From positions 1 through 64,000 of the forward strand of contig NZ_JADUCM010000019.1 in NCBI RefSeq assembly GCF_016009175.1: a stretch of 64,000 nt of DNA, in the 5' to 3' direction. Position 1 is the first letter of the stretch. Each line of letters begins with the position of its first letter. Below the pieces are notes generated by a model that saw only the letters and a program-made list of their open reading frames with translations, ran no database searches and was not told the DNA's origin. Below are positions 10,345-18,738 of the stretch, one piece after another. This stretch comes from Pseudomonas alkylphenolica (lineage in GTDB: Bacteria; Pseudomonadota; Gammaproteobacteria; Pseudomonadales; Pseudomonadaceae). The position numbers and the translations under genes are program-made.

Positions 10345-11399
10345 CGGAACTTGAACTCCTCGGCCCGCGCGCATCGGGCCCGGCACTGGGTAGCGCAATT
10401 CTCAAGGCCACTGCCGAAGACTTCCAGGTGGATGAGGTCCTCGATATTCCCTTGTCCGGTACTGGCGAGCACCTGTGGTTGTGGGTCGAAAAACGCGACC
10501 TCAACACGGAAGAGGCTGCCCGCCGCCTGGCCCGCGCCGCCGGTGTGCCGCTGCGCAGTATCAGCTATGCCGGCCTCAAGGACCGTCAGGCCCTGACCCG
10601 CCAGTGGTTCAGCCTGCATTTGCCGGGCAAGGCCGACCCGAACCTGAGCGCTGCTGAAAACGAAACCCTGAGCATCCTCAAGCAGACCCGGCATTCGCGC
10701 AAACTGCAGCGTGGCGCTCACTCGGCCAACGGTTTTACCCTGCGCCTGACCGGCTTGAGCGCTGACCGCGCTGCGCTGGATGCGCGCCTGGAACAACTGC
10801 GAAGCCAGGGCGTGCCGAATTACTTTGGCACCCAACGCTTCGGCCATGCCGGCGGCAACATTCACGACGCCCGTGACTGGGCGCAGCGCCAGGCGCTGCC
10901 GGAGCAGCGCAATGTGCGTTCACGGTTGCTCTCCAGCGCGCGCAGTTACCTGTTCAATCAGGTGCTTGCCCAGCGTGTTGCCGATGGCAGCTGGCAGCGT
11001 GCTCAGGTCGGTGACCTGCTGGCCTTTACCGATAGCCGCAGCTTTTTCCCGGCGGGCGAAACCGAGTGCTCCGATCCTCGCCTGGCGATTCTCGACCTGC
11101 ACCCGACCGGCCCGCTGTGGGGCGAAGGTGTGTCGGGGGCCACTGGCGCTGCCGGGGTGCTTGAGCAAGCGATCGCCGAACAGCACGCCGCGTTGTGCCA
11201 ATGGTTGGCGCGGGCGGGCATGAGTCACGAACGTCGCATCCTGCGACTGCCCATTGGCGGCCTGACGTGGCATTATCCCGAGCCTGATATCCTGCAACTG
11301 GAATTCGTCCTTCCGGCCGGATGCTTTGCCACCGTCGTGGTGCGCGAGCTCGTTGATCTGGTGCCGGCAGGGCAGACGGACAGCCCATGCGTATTCTGA
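10341..11399 (+). CDS. truD: tRNA pseudouridine(13) synthase TruD
   Basis: TruD isomerises U13 to pseudouridine in tRNA-Glu and some other tRNAs. The 352-residue protein contains the family motif YAGLKDRQA with catalytic Asp81, and the TruD insertion domain with NYFGTQRFG. The gene is translationally coupled: it overlaps ispF by 4 nt and surE by 13 nt. The order ispF-truD-surE-pcm-nlpD-rpoS is conserved across gammaproteobacteria. Confidence 0.96.
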   Translation: MTELELLGPRASGPALGSAILKATAEDFQVDEVLDIPLSGTGEHLWLWVEKRDLNTEEAARRLARAAGVPLRSISYAGLKDRQALTRQWFSLHLPGKADPNLSAAENETLSILKQTRHSRKLQRGAHSANGFTLRLTGLSADRAALDARLEQLRSQGVPNYFGTQRFGHAGGNIHDARDWAQRQALPEQRNVRSRLLSSARSYLFNQVLAQRVADGSWQRAQVGDLLAFTDSRSFFPAGETECSDPRLAILDLHPTGPLWGEGVSGATGAAGVLEQAIAEQHAALCQWLARAGMSHERRILRLPIGGLTWHYPEPDILQLEFVLPAGCFATVVVRELVDLVPAGQTDSPCVF

Positions 11400-12136
11400 T
11401 TTCAAATGACGACGGGGTCACCGCACCCGGAATCGCCGCGCTGCATGCTGCGCTGGCGGATTATGCCGACTGTGTGGTCATCGCGCCGGATCAAGACAAA
11501 AGCGGCGCCAGCAGTTCGCTGACGCTGGATCGGCCGCTGTGCCCGCAGACGCTGGCCAACGGCTACATCAGCTTGAACGGTACACCGACAGACTGTGTTC
11601 ATCTGGGGCTTAACGGTTTGCTGGAGCACACGCCGGACATGGTGGTGTCGGGGATCAACCTCGGCGCCAACCTCGGTGATGACGTGTTGTATTCCGGCAC
11701 GGTCGGCGCTGCCCTTGAGGGGCGTTTTCTGGGGGGCACTTCCTTTGCGTTCTCATTGCTCTCGCGCCTGCCCGACAACCTGCCAACCGCGGCCTATTTC
11801 GCGCGCAAACTGGTTGAGGCGCACAAGAGCCTGGAATTGCCGCCGCGAACAGTGCTCAATGTGAATATCCCCAACTTGCCGCTGGAGCACATCCGCGGCA
11901 TCCAGTTGACGCGCCTTGGGCATCGCGCCCGTGCGGCGGCGCCTGCCAAGGTGGTCAACCCGAGGGGCAAGGAAGGCTACTGGATCGCTGTGGCCGGTGA
12001 CGCCGAGGACGGTGGCCCCGGCACCGATTTTCATGCGGTGATGCAGGGCTATGTCTCGATCACCCCATTGCAGCTGGACCGCACGTTCAATGACGCCTTT
12101 GAGCGTCTGGATGGCTGGCTGGAGGGGCTGCTCTGA
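11387..12136 (+). CDS. surE: 5'/3'-nucleotidase SurE
   Basis: SurE is a stationary-phase survival phosphatase that dephosphorylates nucleoside monophosphates and short polyphosphate. The 249-residue protein starts MRILISNDDG, with the metal-binding Asp8-Asp9 pair, and has the conserved SGINLGANLGDD segment carrying an Asn ligand. The start lies 13 nt inside truD. Its TGA shares one base with the upstream ATG of pcm at 12136. Confidence 0.96.
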   Translation: MRILISNDDGVTAPGIAALHAALADYADCVVIAPDQDKSGASSSLTLDRPLCPQTLANGYISLNGTPTDCVHLGLNGLLEHTPDMVVSGINLGANLGDDVLYSGTVGAALEGRFLGGTSFAFSLLSRLPDNLPTAAYFARKLVEAHKSLELPPRTVLNVNIPNLPLEHIRGIQLTRLGHRARAAAPAKVVNPRGKEGYWIAVAGDAEDGGPGTDFHAVMQGYVSITPLQLDRTFNDAFERLDGWLEGLL

Positions 12137-12156
12137 TGCGTGAACAGGAGGATCTG

Positions 12157-12813
12157 ATGCGCCATGGTATCGGTTTTACCTCTGAGCGAACCCGTGAGCG
12201 GCTGATCAAGCGCCTGATCGAAGAAGGGGTATCCAACCCCAAGGTGCTCGATGTGCTGCGTCGCACACCGCGCCATCTGTTTGTAGACGAGGCGCTGGCG
12301 CACCGTGCCTATGAGGACACGGCACTGCCGATCGGCAATAACCAGACGATCTCCCAGCCGTTCATGGTCGCGCACATGAGCGAACTGTTGCTCCAGGCCG
12401 GGCCGCTGGACAAAGTGCTGGAAATTGGCACGGGCTCTGGTTACCAGACCGCGATTCTGGCGCAACTGGTCGAGCGGGTGTTTTCCGTGGAGCGCATCAA
12501 GGTGCTGCAGGATCGTGCCAAGGAGCGCCTGAGCGAACTCAATCTGCGCAATGTGGTATTTCGTTGGGGCGACGGCTGCGAAGGATGGCCGGCACTGGCG
12601 CCCTACAACGGTATCATCGTCACCGCAGTAGCGCCGGAAGTGCCTCAGGCCCTGCTTGACCAGTTGGCCCCGGGCGGGCGAATGGTGATTCCTGTAGGGC
12701 CGGCAGGTGAGGTTCAGCACCTGATGCTGATCGTCCGTGAAGAGCACGGTTTTTCACGACGGGTGCTGGGCGCTGTCCGCTTTGTACCGTTATTGACCGG
12801 CCCGCTCGCCTGA
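12157..12813 (+). CDS. pcm: Protein-L-isoaspartate O-methyltransferase
   Basis: Pcm methylates L-isoaspartyl residues in damaged proteins with SAM, starting their repair. The 218-residue protein has the SAM-binding motif I LEIGTGSGYQTA and the preceding ISQPFMVA motif of the family. An in-frame ATG also exists at 12136, overlapping the surE stop. I prefer 12157 because a full AGGAGG (12146-12151) sits 5 nt upstream of it, while 12136 has no such site. It belongs to the surE-pcm-nlpD-rpoS stress cluster. Confidence 0.94.
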   Translation: MRHGIGFTSERTRERLIKRLIEEGVSNPKVLDVLRRTPRHLFVDEALAHRAYEDTALPIGNNQTISQPFMVAHMSELLLQAGPLDKVLEIGTGSGYQTAILAQLVERVFSVERIKVLQDRAKERLSELNLRNVVFRWGDGCEGWPALAPYNGIIVTAVAPEVPQALLDQLAPGGRMVIPVGPAGEVQHLMLIVREEHGFSRRVLGAVRFVPLLTGPLA

Positions 12814-12938
12814 TCAGGACTTTTTTTCGCAGCGGGCGAATTCCTCCGACATTGCCCTGTCTATCTGGCGGGCTACCCTGCACTGTCAGGGTTCACAATT
12901 TGCGAATGTCCGGCGTCCGCAAGGTGTAGGCGCTCGGT

Positions 12939-12944
12939 TATAAT
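12939..12944 (+). promoter_or_regulatory. Possible -10 element for nlpD
   Basis: A perfect TATAAT lies 50 nt before the nlpD start in the gap after pcm. I find no convincing -35 at 16-18 nt spacing, so the promoter call is tentative. Confidence 0.4.
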
Positions 12945-12993
12945 TGCAACAATATTGCATTTTTACAGCAGTCACCATGAGAGGGAGCGGCGG

Positions 12994-13866
12994 GTGGGGC
13001 ACACAATCATTCGGCAGCGCAGGGGATTTTCGAGCGTCAGGCTTGTGTTGATTGCGCTTGCCGTGGGGTCGATGGTGACGGGTTGCTCCAGCACCTCCAG
13101 CAACAGCGCCCGGGTAGTCGATCGCAATGCACCTGCGGTGGCCAAGCGTCCTGCCACCACCAGCGGTCAGTATGTGGTGCGCCCTGGCGATACCCTGTTC
13201 TCGATTGCCTTCCGTTATGGCTGGGACTACAAGGACCTGGCTGCCCGCAATGGTATTGCTCCCCCCTATACCATCCGCCCAGGGCAGGCGATTCGTTTTG
13301 ACAGTCGCTCCGGTACCGCTACGCGGACTACCACCGTTGTCACAAGCTCGTCATCGTCTTCAAGCAAAACTACCGTAACCACACGCCCTGTAGGCACGCC
13401 AGCCAGCAAGCCCGTGACGACCGCGCCAGCGACAGTTGCAACACCCGCGCCGGTGGTAGCCACCCCAACTCAGGTGCCTGCCGCAGAGCGTGCAGTGGGC
13501 GGCTGGGCATGGCCGGCCAACGGCGTGTTGATTGGTAAATTTGCTTCAAACGGCAGTTTGAATAAAGGCATTGATATCGCCGGTGATTTGGGACAGCCTG
13601 TTTTTGCTGCGTCTGATGGTTCGGTGGTCTATGCCGGAAGTGGCTTGCGGGGCTACGGCGAGTTGGTAATCATCAAACACAGCGACACCTACGTCAGTGC
13701 CTACGGCCACAACCGCAGGCTTTTGGTTCGGGAGGGACAGCAGGTCAAGGTTGGGCAGACAATTGCCGAAATGGGTTCCACGGGCACAGACCGGGTGAAG
13801 CTGCATTTTGAGATTCGCCGCCAGGGCAAACCTGTAGATCCGCTGCAATTCCTGCCGCGTCGTTGA
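12994..13866 (+). CDS. nlpD: Murein-hydrolase activator lipoprotein NlpD
   Basis: NlpD is an outer-membrane lipoprotein that activates the septal amidase AmiC during cell separation. With the GTG start at 12994 (GGGAG 7 nt upstream) the 290-residue protein has a lipobox ending in Cys31 (MVTGC). A LysM peptidoglycan-binding domain (YVVRPGDTLFSIA, about residues 57-100), a Thr/Ser/Pro-rich linker and a C-terminal LytM/M23 domain follow. As in E. coli NlpD the peptidase ligands are degenerate (NKGID, KLHFE), so it is an activator rather than an enzyme. In pseudomonads a main rpoS promoter lies within this gene. Confidence 0.94.
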   Translation: MGHTIIRQRRGFSSVRLVLIALAVGSMVTGCSSTSSNSARVVDRNAPAVAKRPATTSGQYVVRPGDTLFSIAFRYGWDYKDLAARNGIAPPYTIRPGQAIRFDSRSGTATRTTTVVTSSSSSSSKTTVTTRPVGTPASKPVTTAPATVATPAPVVATPTQVPAAERAVGGWAWPANGVLIGKFASNGSLNKGIDIAGDLGQPVFAASDGSVVYAGSGLRGYGELVIIKHSDTYVSAYGHNRRLLVREGQQVKVGQTIAEMGSTGTDRVKLHFEIRRQGKPVDPLQFLPRR

Positions 13867-13973
13867 TTGCTAGTACCCGGCCTGTTCCTCGCGTAGAGGG
13901 GACAGGCTCCAGCGCTGCCAAGGATATCGGCGCCGCTCGAGTCTGAGTTCGAACTCAGCAAAGGACTATAACA

Positions 13974-14981
13974 ATGGCTCTCAGTAAAGAAGTGCCGGAG
14001 TTTGACATCGACGATGAAGTGCTCCTGATGGAGACGGGCATCGTTTTGGAAACGGATGTGGTGTCAGACGAACCTGCTGTACCTTCGGTTCGGACCAGAG
14101 CTAAACAAGGCTCTACGCTCAAGCAGCACAAGTATATTGATTATACCCGTGCGCTTGATGCGACCCAGTTGTACCTTAATGAAATTGGTTTCTCACCGCT
14201 GCTCTCGCCAGAGGAAGAAGTCCATTTTGCGCGCCTGTCGCAAAGTGGCGATCCGGCAGGGCGCAAGCGCATGATCGAAAGCAACTTGCGTCTGGTGGTG
14301 AAAATCGCCCGGCGTTATGTGAATCGGGGGCTTTCGCTGCTGGACCTGATCGAAGAGGGCAACCTGGGCTTGATTCGTGCGGTCGAGAAATTCGACCCTG
14401 AACGGGGTTTCCGTTTTTCCACTTACGCCACCTGGTGGATTCGGCAGACCATCGAACGGGCGATCATGAACCAGACCCGTACCATCCGCTTGCCCATTCA
14501 CGTGGTCAAGGAATTGAACGTATACCTGCGTGCCGCGCGGGAGCTGACCCAGAAGCTCGATCACGAACCGTCCCCGGAAGAGATCGCCACCCTCCTGGAG
14601 AAGCCGGTCAATGAAGTCAAGCGCATGCTCGGTCTCAACGAGCGAGTCTCCTCGGTGGATGTGTCGCTTGGGCCAGACTCCGACAAGACGCTCCTTGACA
14701 CCCTGACTGACGATCGACCCACCGACCCGTGTGAGCTGCTGCAGGATGATGACTTGTCCCAAAGCATCGATCAGTGGTTGAGCGAGTTGACCGACAAGCA
14801 GCGTGAAGTGGTGATTCGCCGGTTTGGCTTGCGGGGGCATGAAAGCAGTACGCTGGAAGATGTTGGTCTGGAGATCGGCCTGACCCGTGAACGGGTTCGT
14901 CAGATCCAGGTAGAGGGGCTCAAGCGTCTGCGCGAGATCCTTGAAAAGAACGGTCTGTCCAGTGAGTCGTTGTTTCAGTAA
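13974..14981 (+). CDS. rpoS: Stationary-phase sigma factor RpoS
   Basis: RpoS directs RNA polymerase to stationary-phase and general stress genes. The 335-residue protein has region 1.2 (DATQLYLNEIGFSPLL) and region 2 (NLRLVVKIARRYVNRGLSLLDLIEEGNLGLIRAVEKFD, then FSTYATWWIRQTIERAI). Region 3 and the region 4 helix-turn-helix (LEDVGLEIGLTRERVRQIQ) follow, all at expected positions. It lies 107 nt after nlpD and ends in a terminator. The GacA-controlled RNA rsmZ and fdxA follow, the canonical Pseudomonas arrangement. Confidence 0.98.
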   Translation: MALSKEVPEFDIDDEVLLMETGIVLETDVVSDEPAVPSVRTRAKQGSTLKQHKYIDYTRALDATQLYLNEIGFSPLLSPEEEVHFARLSQSGDPAGRKRMIESNLRLVVKIARRYVNRGLSLLDLIEEGNLGLIRAVEKFDPERGFRFSTYATWWIRQTIERAIMNQTRTIRLPIHVVKELNVYLRAARELTQKLDHEPSPEEIATLLEKPVNEVKRMLGLNERVSSVDVSLGPDSDKTLLDTLTDDRPTDPCELLQDDDLSQSIDQWLSELTDKQREVVIRRFGLRGHESSTLEDVGLEIGLTRERVRQIQVEGLKRLREILEKNGLSSESLFQ

Positions 14982-15008
14982 TTGTTGTTCCGTTAACTTC
15001 GGTTAACC

Positions 15009-15045
15009 GCAAAAGACGCCTCGATATGATCGAGGCGTTTTTGTT
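15009..15045 (+). terminator. rpoS terminator
   Basis: The stem ACGCCTCGAT-ATG-ATCGAGGCGT is followed by a T-rich tract (TTTTTGTTTG), 30 nt after the rpoS stop. It has the form of a strong intrinsic terminator. Confidence 0.85.
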
Positions 15046-15143
15046 TGTGCACGAAAAAAGTGGGCCTATGTTTCGTGCTATTGCTATACAAACATCCGGT
15101 TTCACTCAGCGCGACCATGTGTTGTTCCTCTGGTTATATTCTG

Positions 15144-15161
15144 TGTAAGCCTTTGCTTACC
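15144..15161 (+). promoter_or_regulatory. GacA upstream activating sequence of rsmZ
   Basis: TGTAAG-N6-CTTACC differs at only the last base from the GacA box consensus TGTAAG-N6-CTTACA. It lies about 190 nt upstream of the inferred rsmZ start, the distance seen for rsmZ in fluorescent pseudomonads. Phosphorylated GacA (from the GacS/RetS/LadS network) would bind here. Confidence 0.85.
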
Positions 15162-15332
15162 TGTTATGTAAGTCATCGCTGTAAAGCTCAGTAAACCGAA
15201 GTCGCTTTTTCTGTATGCGATTTAGTAAACTATTGATAAATAGATGTTTTTTATTTATTTCACTAATGCTTCAGCAGCTTTTTGAGAGCTTTAACCAGTT
15301 GCTGGAAAATTCGCAGGCGCTAGTATCTGAAC

Positions 15333-15465
15333 TGTGTCTACGGACTGACACAGGCTTTCAAGGATGAAGGTCAAGGACATCGCAGGATGCGATTCATCAG
15401 GATGATGAAAGGGAATAAAGGGACTACGGAAAAAATGTGGGCGGGTCATACCGCCCCTTTTTTTT
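15333..15465 (+). ncRNA. rsmZ: Regulatory RNA RsmZ
   Basis: RsmZ titrates CsrA/RsmA-family proteins and so relieves translational repression of secondary metabolism, biofilm and virulence genes. The ~130-nt RNA begins with the typical 5' hairpin TGTGTC...GACACA exposing a GGA. It holds eight GGA motifs (at 15342, 15362, 15375, 15385, 15400, 15412, 15421 and 15428), several in A(N)GGA hairpin-loop context. It ends with a GC-rich terminator stem (GGCGG/CCGCC) and eight Ts at 15458-15465. A TAGTAT -10-like hexamer is at 15321-15326. Its place between rpoS and fdxA is where rsmZ is found in Pseudomonas. Confidence 0.93.
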
Positions 15466-15481
15466 GCCCGCACCACATACG

Positions 15482-15511
15482 AAAAAAGGCCCTTGAAGGG
15501 CCTTTTTTGTG
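15482..15511. terminator. fdxA terminator (bidirectional form)
   Basis: The stem AAGGCCCTTGAAGGGCCTT is flanked by an A-run on the left and a T-run on the right. Reading leftwards it would end fdxA transcripts, and it backs up the rsmZ terminator on the plus strand. Confidence 0.8.
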
Positions 15512-15523
15512 ATCCGCGAGCGC

Positions 15524-15847
15524 TTAACGCTCCAGATCGGCGATCTTGCCTGGCTTGCCATCCCACTCTTCAGCGTCTGGCAGGGCATCCTTACGCTCGG
15601 TGATGTTTGGCCATACTTCTGCAAGCTCGGCGTTGAGCTCGATGAAGTTCTCCATGCCAGCCGGGATTTCATCTTCCGAGAAAATGGCTTGGGCGGGGCA
15701 TTCAGGCTCGCACAGTGCACAGTCGATGCACTCATCCGGGTGAATGACCAGGAAGTTCGGGCCTTCGTAGAAGCAGTCCACCGGACAGACTTCTACGCAG
15801 TCGGTGTACTTGCACTTGATGCAGTTGTCGGTGACGACGAAGGTCAT
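15524..15847 (-). CDS. fdxA: 7Fe ferredoxin FdxA
   Basis: FdxA is a soluble [3Fe-4S][4Fe-4S] ferredoxin of the Azotobacter FdI type. The 107-residue protein begins MTFVVTDNCIKCKYTDCVEVCP, giving the irregular first cluster motif (CxxCxxxxCxxxCP). CIDCALCEPECP supplies the second cluster, and the C-terminal extension is the family's. The electron partner is not evident from context. It is transcribed towards rsmZ and has the usual Pseudomonas position between rpoS and mutS. Confidence 0.95.
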   Translation of the reverse strand: MTFVVTDNCIKCKYTDCVEVCPVDCFYEGPNFLVIHPDECIDCALCEPECPAQAIFSEDEIPAGMENFIELNAELAEVWPNITERKDALPDAEEWDGKPGKIADLER

Positions 15848-15987
15848 TTCTAATTCTCTCCTCAGGCGACGGCAGCGATACCCTTCCAGACAGGGTCGCT
15901 CGGCTTGGTCGTTGGGCTGCAGGCCAGGCTAGTAACCTGCAGCTTCGCCAAACCGCGCGGGATTCTATCAGCTTGTGCGGGCTCGCG

Positions 15988-18555
15988 TTATAACAGAGTC
16001 TTCAGTGTATAGAGCATTTCGATAGCTTGGCGTGGCGTCATGTTGTCCAGGTCGAGCCTCCCGAGCTTCTCGATGGCCGGGTGAGGCAGGCTGGCGAACA
16101 GGTCGCTCTGGTGCGGAACATCGGCTGCACCTTTGGCTACTACTGGCATTTCGTGCGGCAGGCTGGCGGTTTCCAGGCGGCCCAGGTGTTCACGTGCGCG
16201 CTGGATCACCGGTGTCGGTACACCCGCCAGCTGCGCAACAGCCAGGCCATAACTCTGGCTCGCAGGCCCCGGCAGCACATGGTGCAGGAACACAATGCGC
16301 TCGTTGTGCTCGGTGGCATTCAGGTGCACGTTGGCAACCAGCGGCTCACTGTCCGGCAATACCGTCAGTTCGAAGTAATGCGTGGCGAACAGGGTATAGG
16401 CACGCAGTTGCGCCAGGCGCTCTGCTGCGGCCCAGGCCAGGGACAGCCCGTCGAAGGTGCTGGTGCCGCGGCCCACTTCGTCCATCAGCACCAGGCTGCG
16501 GTCGGTGGCGTTGTGCAGGATGTTGGCGGTTTCGCTCATCTCGACCATGAAGGTCGAGCGCCCGCCGGCCAGGTCGTCGCTGGAGCCGATACGGGTAAAG
16601 ATCCGGTCGACCAGTGACAGCTCACAACTGGCGGCAGGTACGAAGCTGCCGATGTGCGCCATCAGTACGATCAACGCGGTCTGGCGCATGTAGGTGGATT
16701 TACCACCCATGTTCGGCCCGGTGATGACCAGCATGCGGGTGTTGTCGTCCAGCGCCAGGTCGTTGGCCACGAACGGCGTGGTCAGTACCTGCTCTACAAC
16801 CGGGTGGCGACCCTGGGTGATGCGCATGCAGGGCTCGTCAACAAAAGACGGGCAGTTCAGGTCGAGGTTCAACGCACGCTCGGCGAGGTTGCTCAGCACA
16901 TCCAGTTCGGCCAAGGCAGCGGAGGTATCTTGCAGGGGCGCCAGATGACCGATCAGGGTTTCCAGCAGTGCGTCGTAGAGCATCTTTTCGCGAGCAAGGG
17001 CGCGACTCTTGGCCGACAGTGCCTTGTCTTCGAAGACTTTTAGCTCGGGGGTGATGAAGCGTTCGGCACCTTTGAGCGTCTGCCGGCGGATGTAGTCGGC
17101 AGGGGCCTGCTCGGCCTGCTTGCTGGGCAGTTCGATGAAGTAGCCATGCACGCGGTTGTAGCCGACCTTGAGGTTGGCCAGGCCCGTGCGCGCTTTTTCC
17201 CGTGCTTCGAGGTCAATCAGGAACTGGCCGGCGTTCTCGCTCATGGACAGTAACTCGTCCAGTTCGCTGTCGTAGCCGGTTTTCAGTACGCCACCGTCGC
17301 GGATGACCGCGGGCGGGTTGTCGATGATGGCCTTTTGAAGCAGGTCGGCCAGCTCCGGGTACGTGCCGGTGATGGCCGCCAGGCGCGCGAGGTGCGGCGC
17401 TTCAAGCTCGGCCATGGCGTTTTGCAGTTCAGGCAAGGCGCCGAGGGCATCGCGCAAGCGCGCCAGGTCCCGAGGGCGGGCGTTACGCAGGCCGATACGG
17501 GCAAGGATGCGTTCGAGGTCGCCGATTTCCTTGAGTTGCGGCTGCAGCTTTTCGAAACGGTAGCCATCGAGCAAGCAGCGGATGGAACCCTGGCGCGCCT
17601 GCAGTACTTTCAGGTCGCGCAGCGGACGGTTCAGCCAACGGGTCAGCAAACGGCTGCCCATGGCCGTCTGGCAGCGATCGATGACTGATTGCAGGGTGTT
17701 GTCGCGTCCGCCGGCCAGGTTCACATCGAGTTCGAGGTTGCGACGGCTGGCGCCGTCGAGCACCACGGTGTCGTCCAGGCGCTCGTGCTTGAGGCTGCGC
17801 AGGTGGGGCAGGGCGGTGCGCTGGGTTTCCTTGGCATAGCCCAGCAGGCAACCGGCAGCGCCGATGGCCAGGGTCAGCTTCTCGCAACCGAAGCCCTTGA
17901 GGTCCTGGGTTGCGAACTGCTGGCACAGGCTCTTGCGAGCCGAGTCGCGATCGAAGTCCCAAGGTGCACGACGACGGGCGCCGCGGCGCTTCTCCGCAGG
18001 CAAGCCTTGCGGCCAGTCATCCGGGATCAGCAGCTCGACCGGGTTGATGCGTTCGAGCTCGGCCAGCAGGTTCTCCCAGCCTTTGATCTCCAGCACGGTG
18101 AAATTGCCGCTGGTGATATCCAGAACGGCCAGGCCGAACAGGCGCTCGTCACCCAGTACGGCGGCGATCAGGTTGTCGCGGCGCTCGTCGAGCAAGGCTT
18201 CGTCGCTGACCGTGCCGGGGGTGATGATACGCACCACCTGGCGCTCCACCGGCCCTTTGCTGGTGGCCGGGTCGCCGATCTGCTCGCAGATCACCACCGA
18301 CTCGCCCAGCTTCACCAGCTTGGCCAGGTAACCTTCGGCCGCGTGGAAGGGGATACCGCACATGGGAATCGACTGGCCAGCCGACTGCCCGCGGGCGGTC
18401 AGGGTGATATCCAGCAGTTTTGCGGCTTTCTTCGCATCTTCATAGAAGATCTCGTAGAAGTCGCCCATGCGGTAGAACATCAGCTGGTCCGGGTGCTGGT
18501 TTTTCAGCTTCCAGTACTGCTGCATCATCGGGGTGTGTGCGGAAAGATCGCTCAT
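15988..18555 (-). CDS. mutS: DNA mismatch repair protein MutS
   Basis: MutS recognises mismatches and small loops and recruits MutL. The 855-residue protein has the mismatch-wedge motif GDFYE (Phe-x-Glu) near residue 36 and the connector, lever and clamp domains. The ABC-type ATPase shows Walker A GPNMGGKST and the signature and Walker B region (SLVLMDEVGRGTSTFDG). I set the start at 18555 (MSDLSAHTPMMQQ); an upstream in-frame extension of 34 residues is not conserved. The accessory repressor gene diverges from it. Confidence 0.97.
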   Translation of the reverse strand: MSDLSAHTPMMQQYWKLKNQHPDQLMFYRMGDFYEIFYEDAKKAAKLLDITLTARGQSAGQSIPMCGIPFHAAEGYLAKLVKLGESVVICEQIGDPATSKGPVERQVVRIITPGTVSDEALLDERRDNLIAAVLGDERLFGLAVLDITSGNFTVLEIKGWENLLAELERINPVELLIPDDWPQGLPAEKRRGARRRAPWDFDRDSARKSLCQQFATQDLKGFGCEKLTLAIGAAGCLLGYAKETQRTALPHLRSLKHERLDDTVVLDGASRRNLELDVNLAGGRDNTLQSVIDRCQTAMGSRLLTRWLNRPLRDLKVLQARQGSIRCLLDGYRFEKLQPQLKEIGDLERILARIGLRNARPRDLARLRDALGALPELQNAMAELEAPHLARLAAITGTYPELADLLQKAIIDNPPAVIRDGGVLKTGYDSELDELLSMSENAGQFLIDLEAREKARTGLANLKVGYNRVHGYFIELPSKQAEQAPADYIRRQTLKGAERFITPELKVFEDKALSAKSRALAREKMLYDALLETLIGHLAPLQDTSAALAELDVLSNLAERALNLDLNCPSFVDEPCMRITQGRHPVVEQVLTTPFVANDLALDDNTRMLVITGPNMGGKSTYMRQTALIVLMAHIGSFVPAASCELSLVDRIFTRIGSSDDLAGGRSTFMVEMSETANILHNATDRSLVLMDEVGRGTSTFDGLSLAWAAAERLAQLRAYTLFATHYFELTVLPDSEPLVANVHLNATEHNERIVFLHHVLPGPASQSYGLAVAQLAGVPTPVIQRAREHLGRLETASLPHEMPVVAKGAADVPHQSDLFASLPHPAIEKLGRLDLDNMTPRQAIEMLYTLKTLL

Positions 18556-18663
18556 TACAGAAACTTGGCTCGCAGTGTCGTTTAGACCAAAGGCAAGCGC
18601 GCAATGGTACAGGGATTTTGCCGGCGATGCCGAGGTGAACCGCCTTGTCGTGACCATTTATCC

Positions 18664-18738
18664 ATGCATTTCCGTGCATATCGGCTGTTGCGTTTTGCAA
18701 AAACCGGTTGCACTATGCAATTTATGCAAAAACGCAAC
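18664..18738. promoter_or_regulatory. Operator-like repeats at the phage repressor start
   Basis: The region holds ATGCAT and GTGCATA half-sites (18664-18680) and a large imperfect inverted repeat: GTTGCGTTTTGCA (18687-18699) faces TGCAAAAACGCAAC (18725-18738) across the start codon. A TTGCGT (18688) and CACTAT (18711) pair with 17-bp spacing could be -35/-10, which would place the transcript start at or next to the ATG at 18724 (a leaderless mRNA). Autoregulation by the encoded repressor is the natural inference. Confidence 0.5.

Larger units (their letters stand above)
14982..15332. other. rpoS-rsmZ intergenic region
   Basis: This 351-base non-coding stretch holds the rpoS terminator (15009-15045), the GacA upstream activating sequence (15144-15161), and an AT-rich segment around 15190-15270 leading to the rsmZ promoter. 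I see no open reading frame of interest. Confidence 0.7.
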
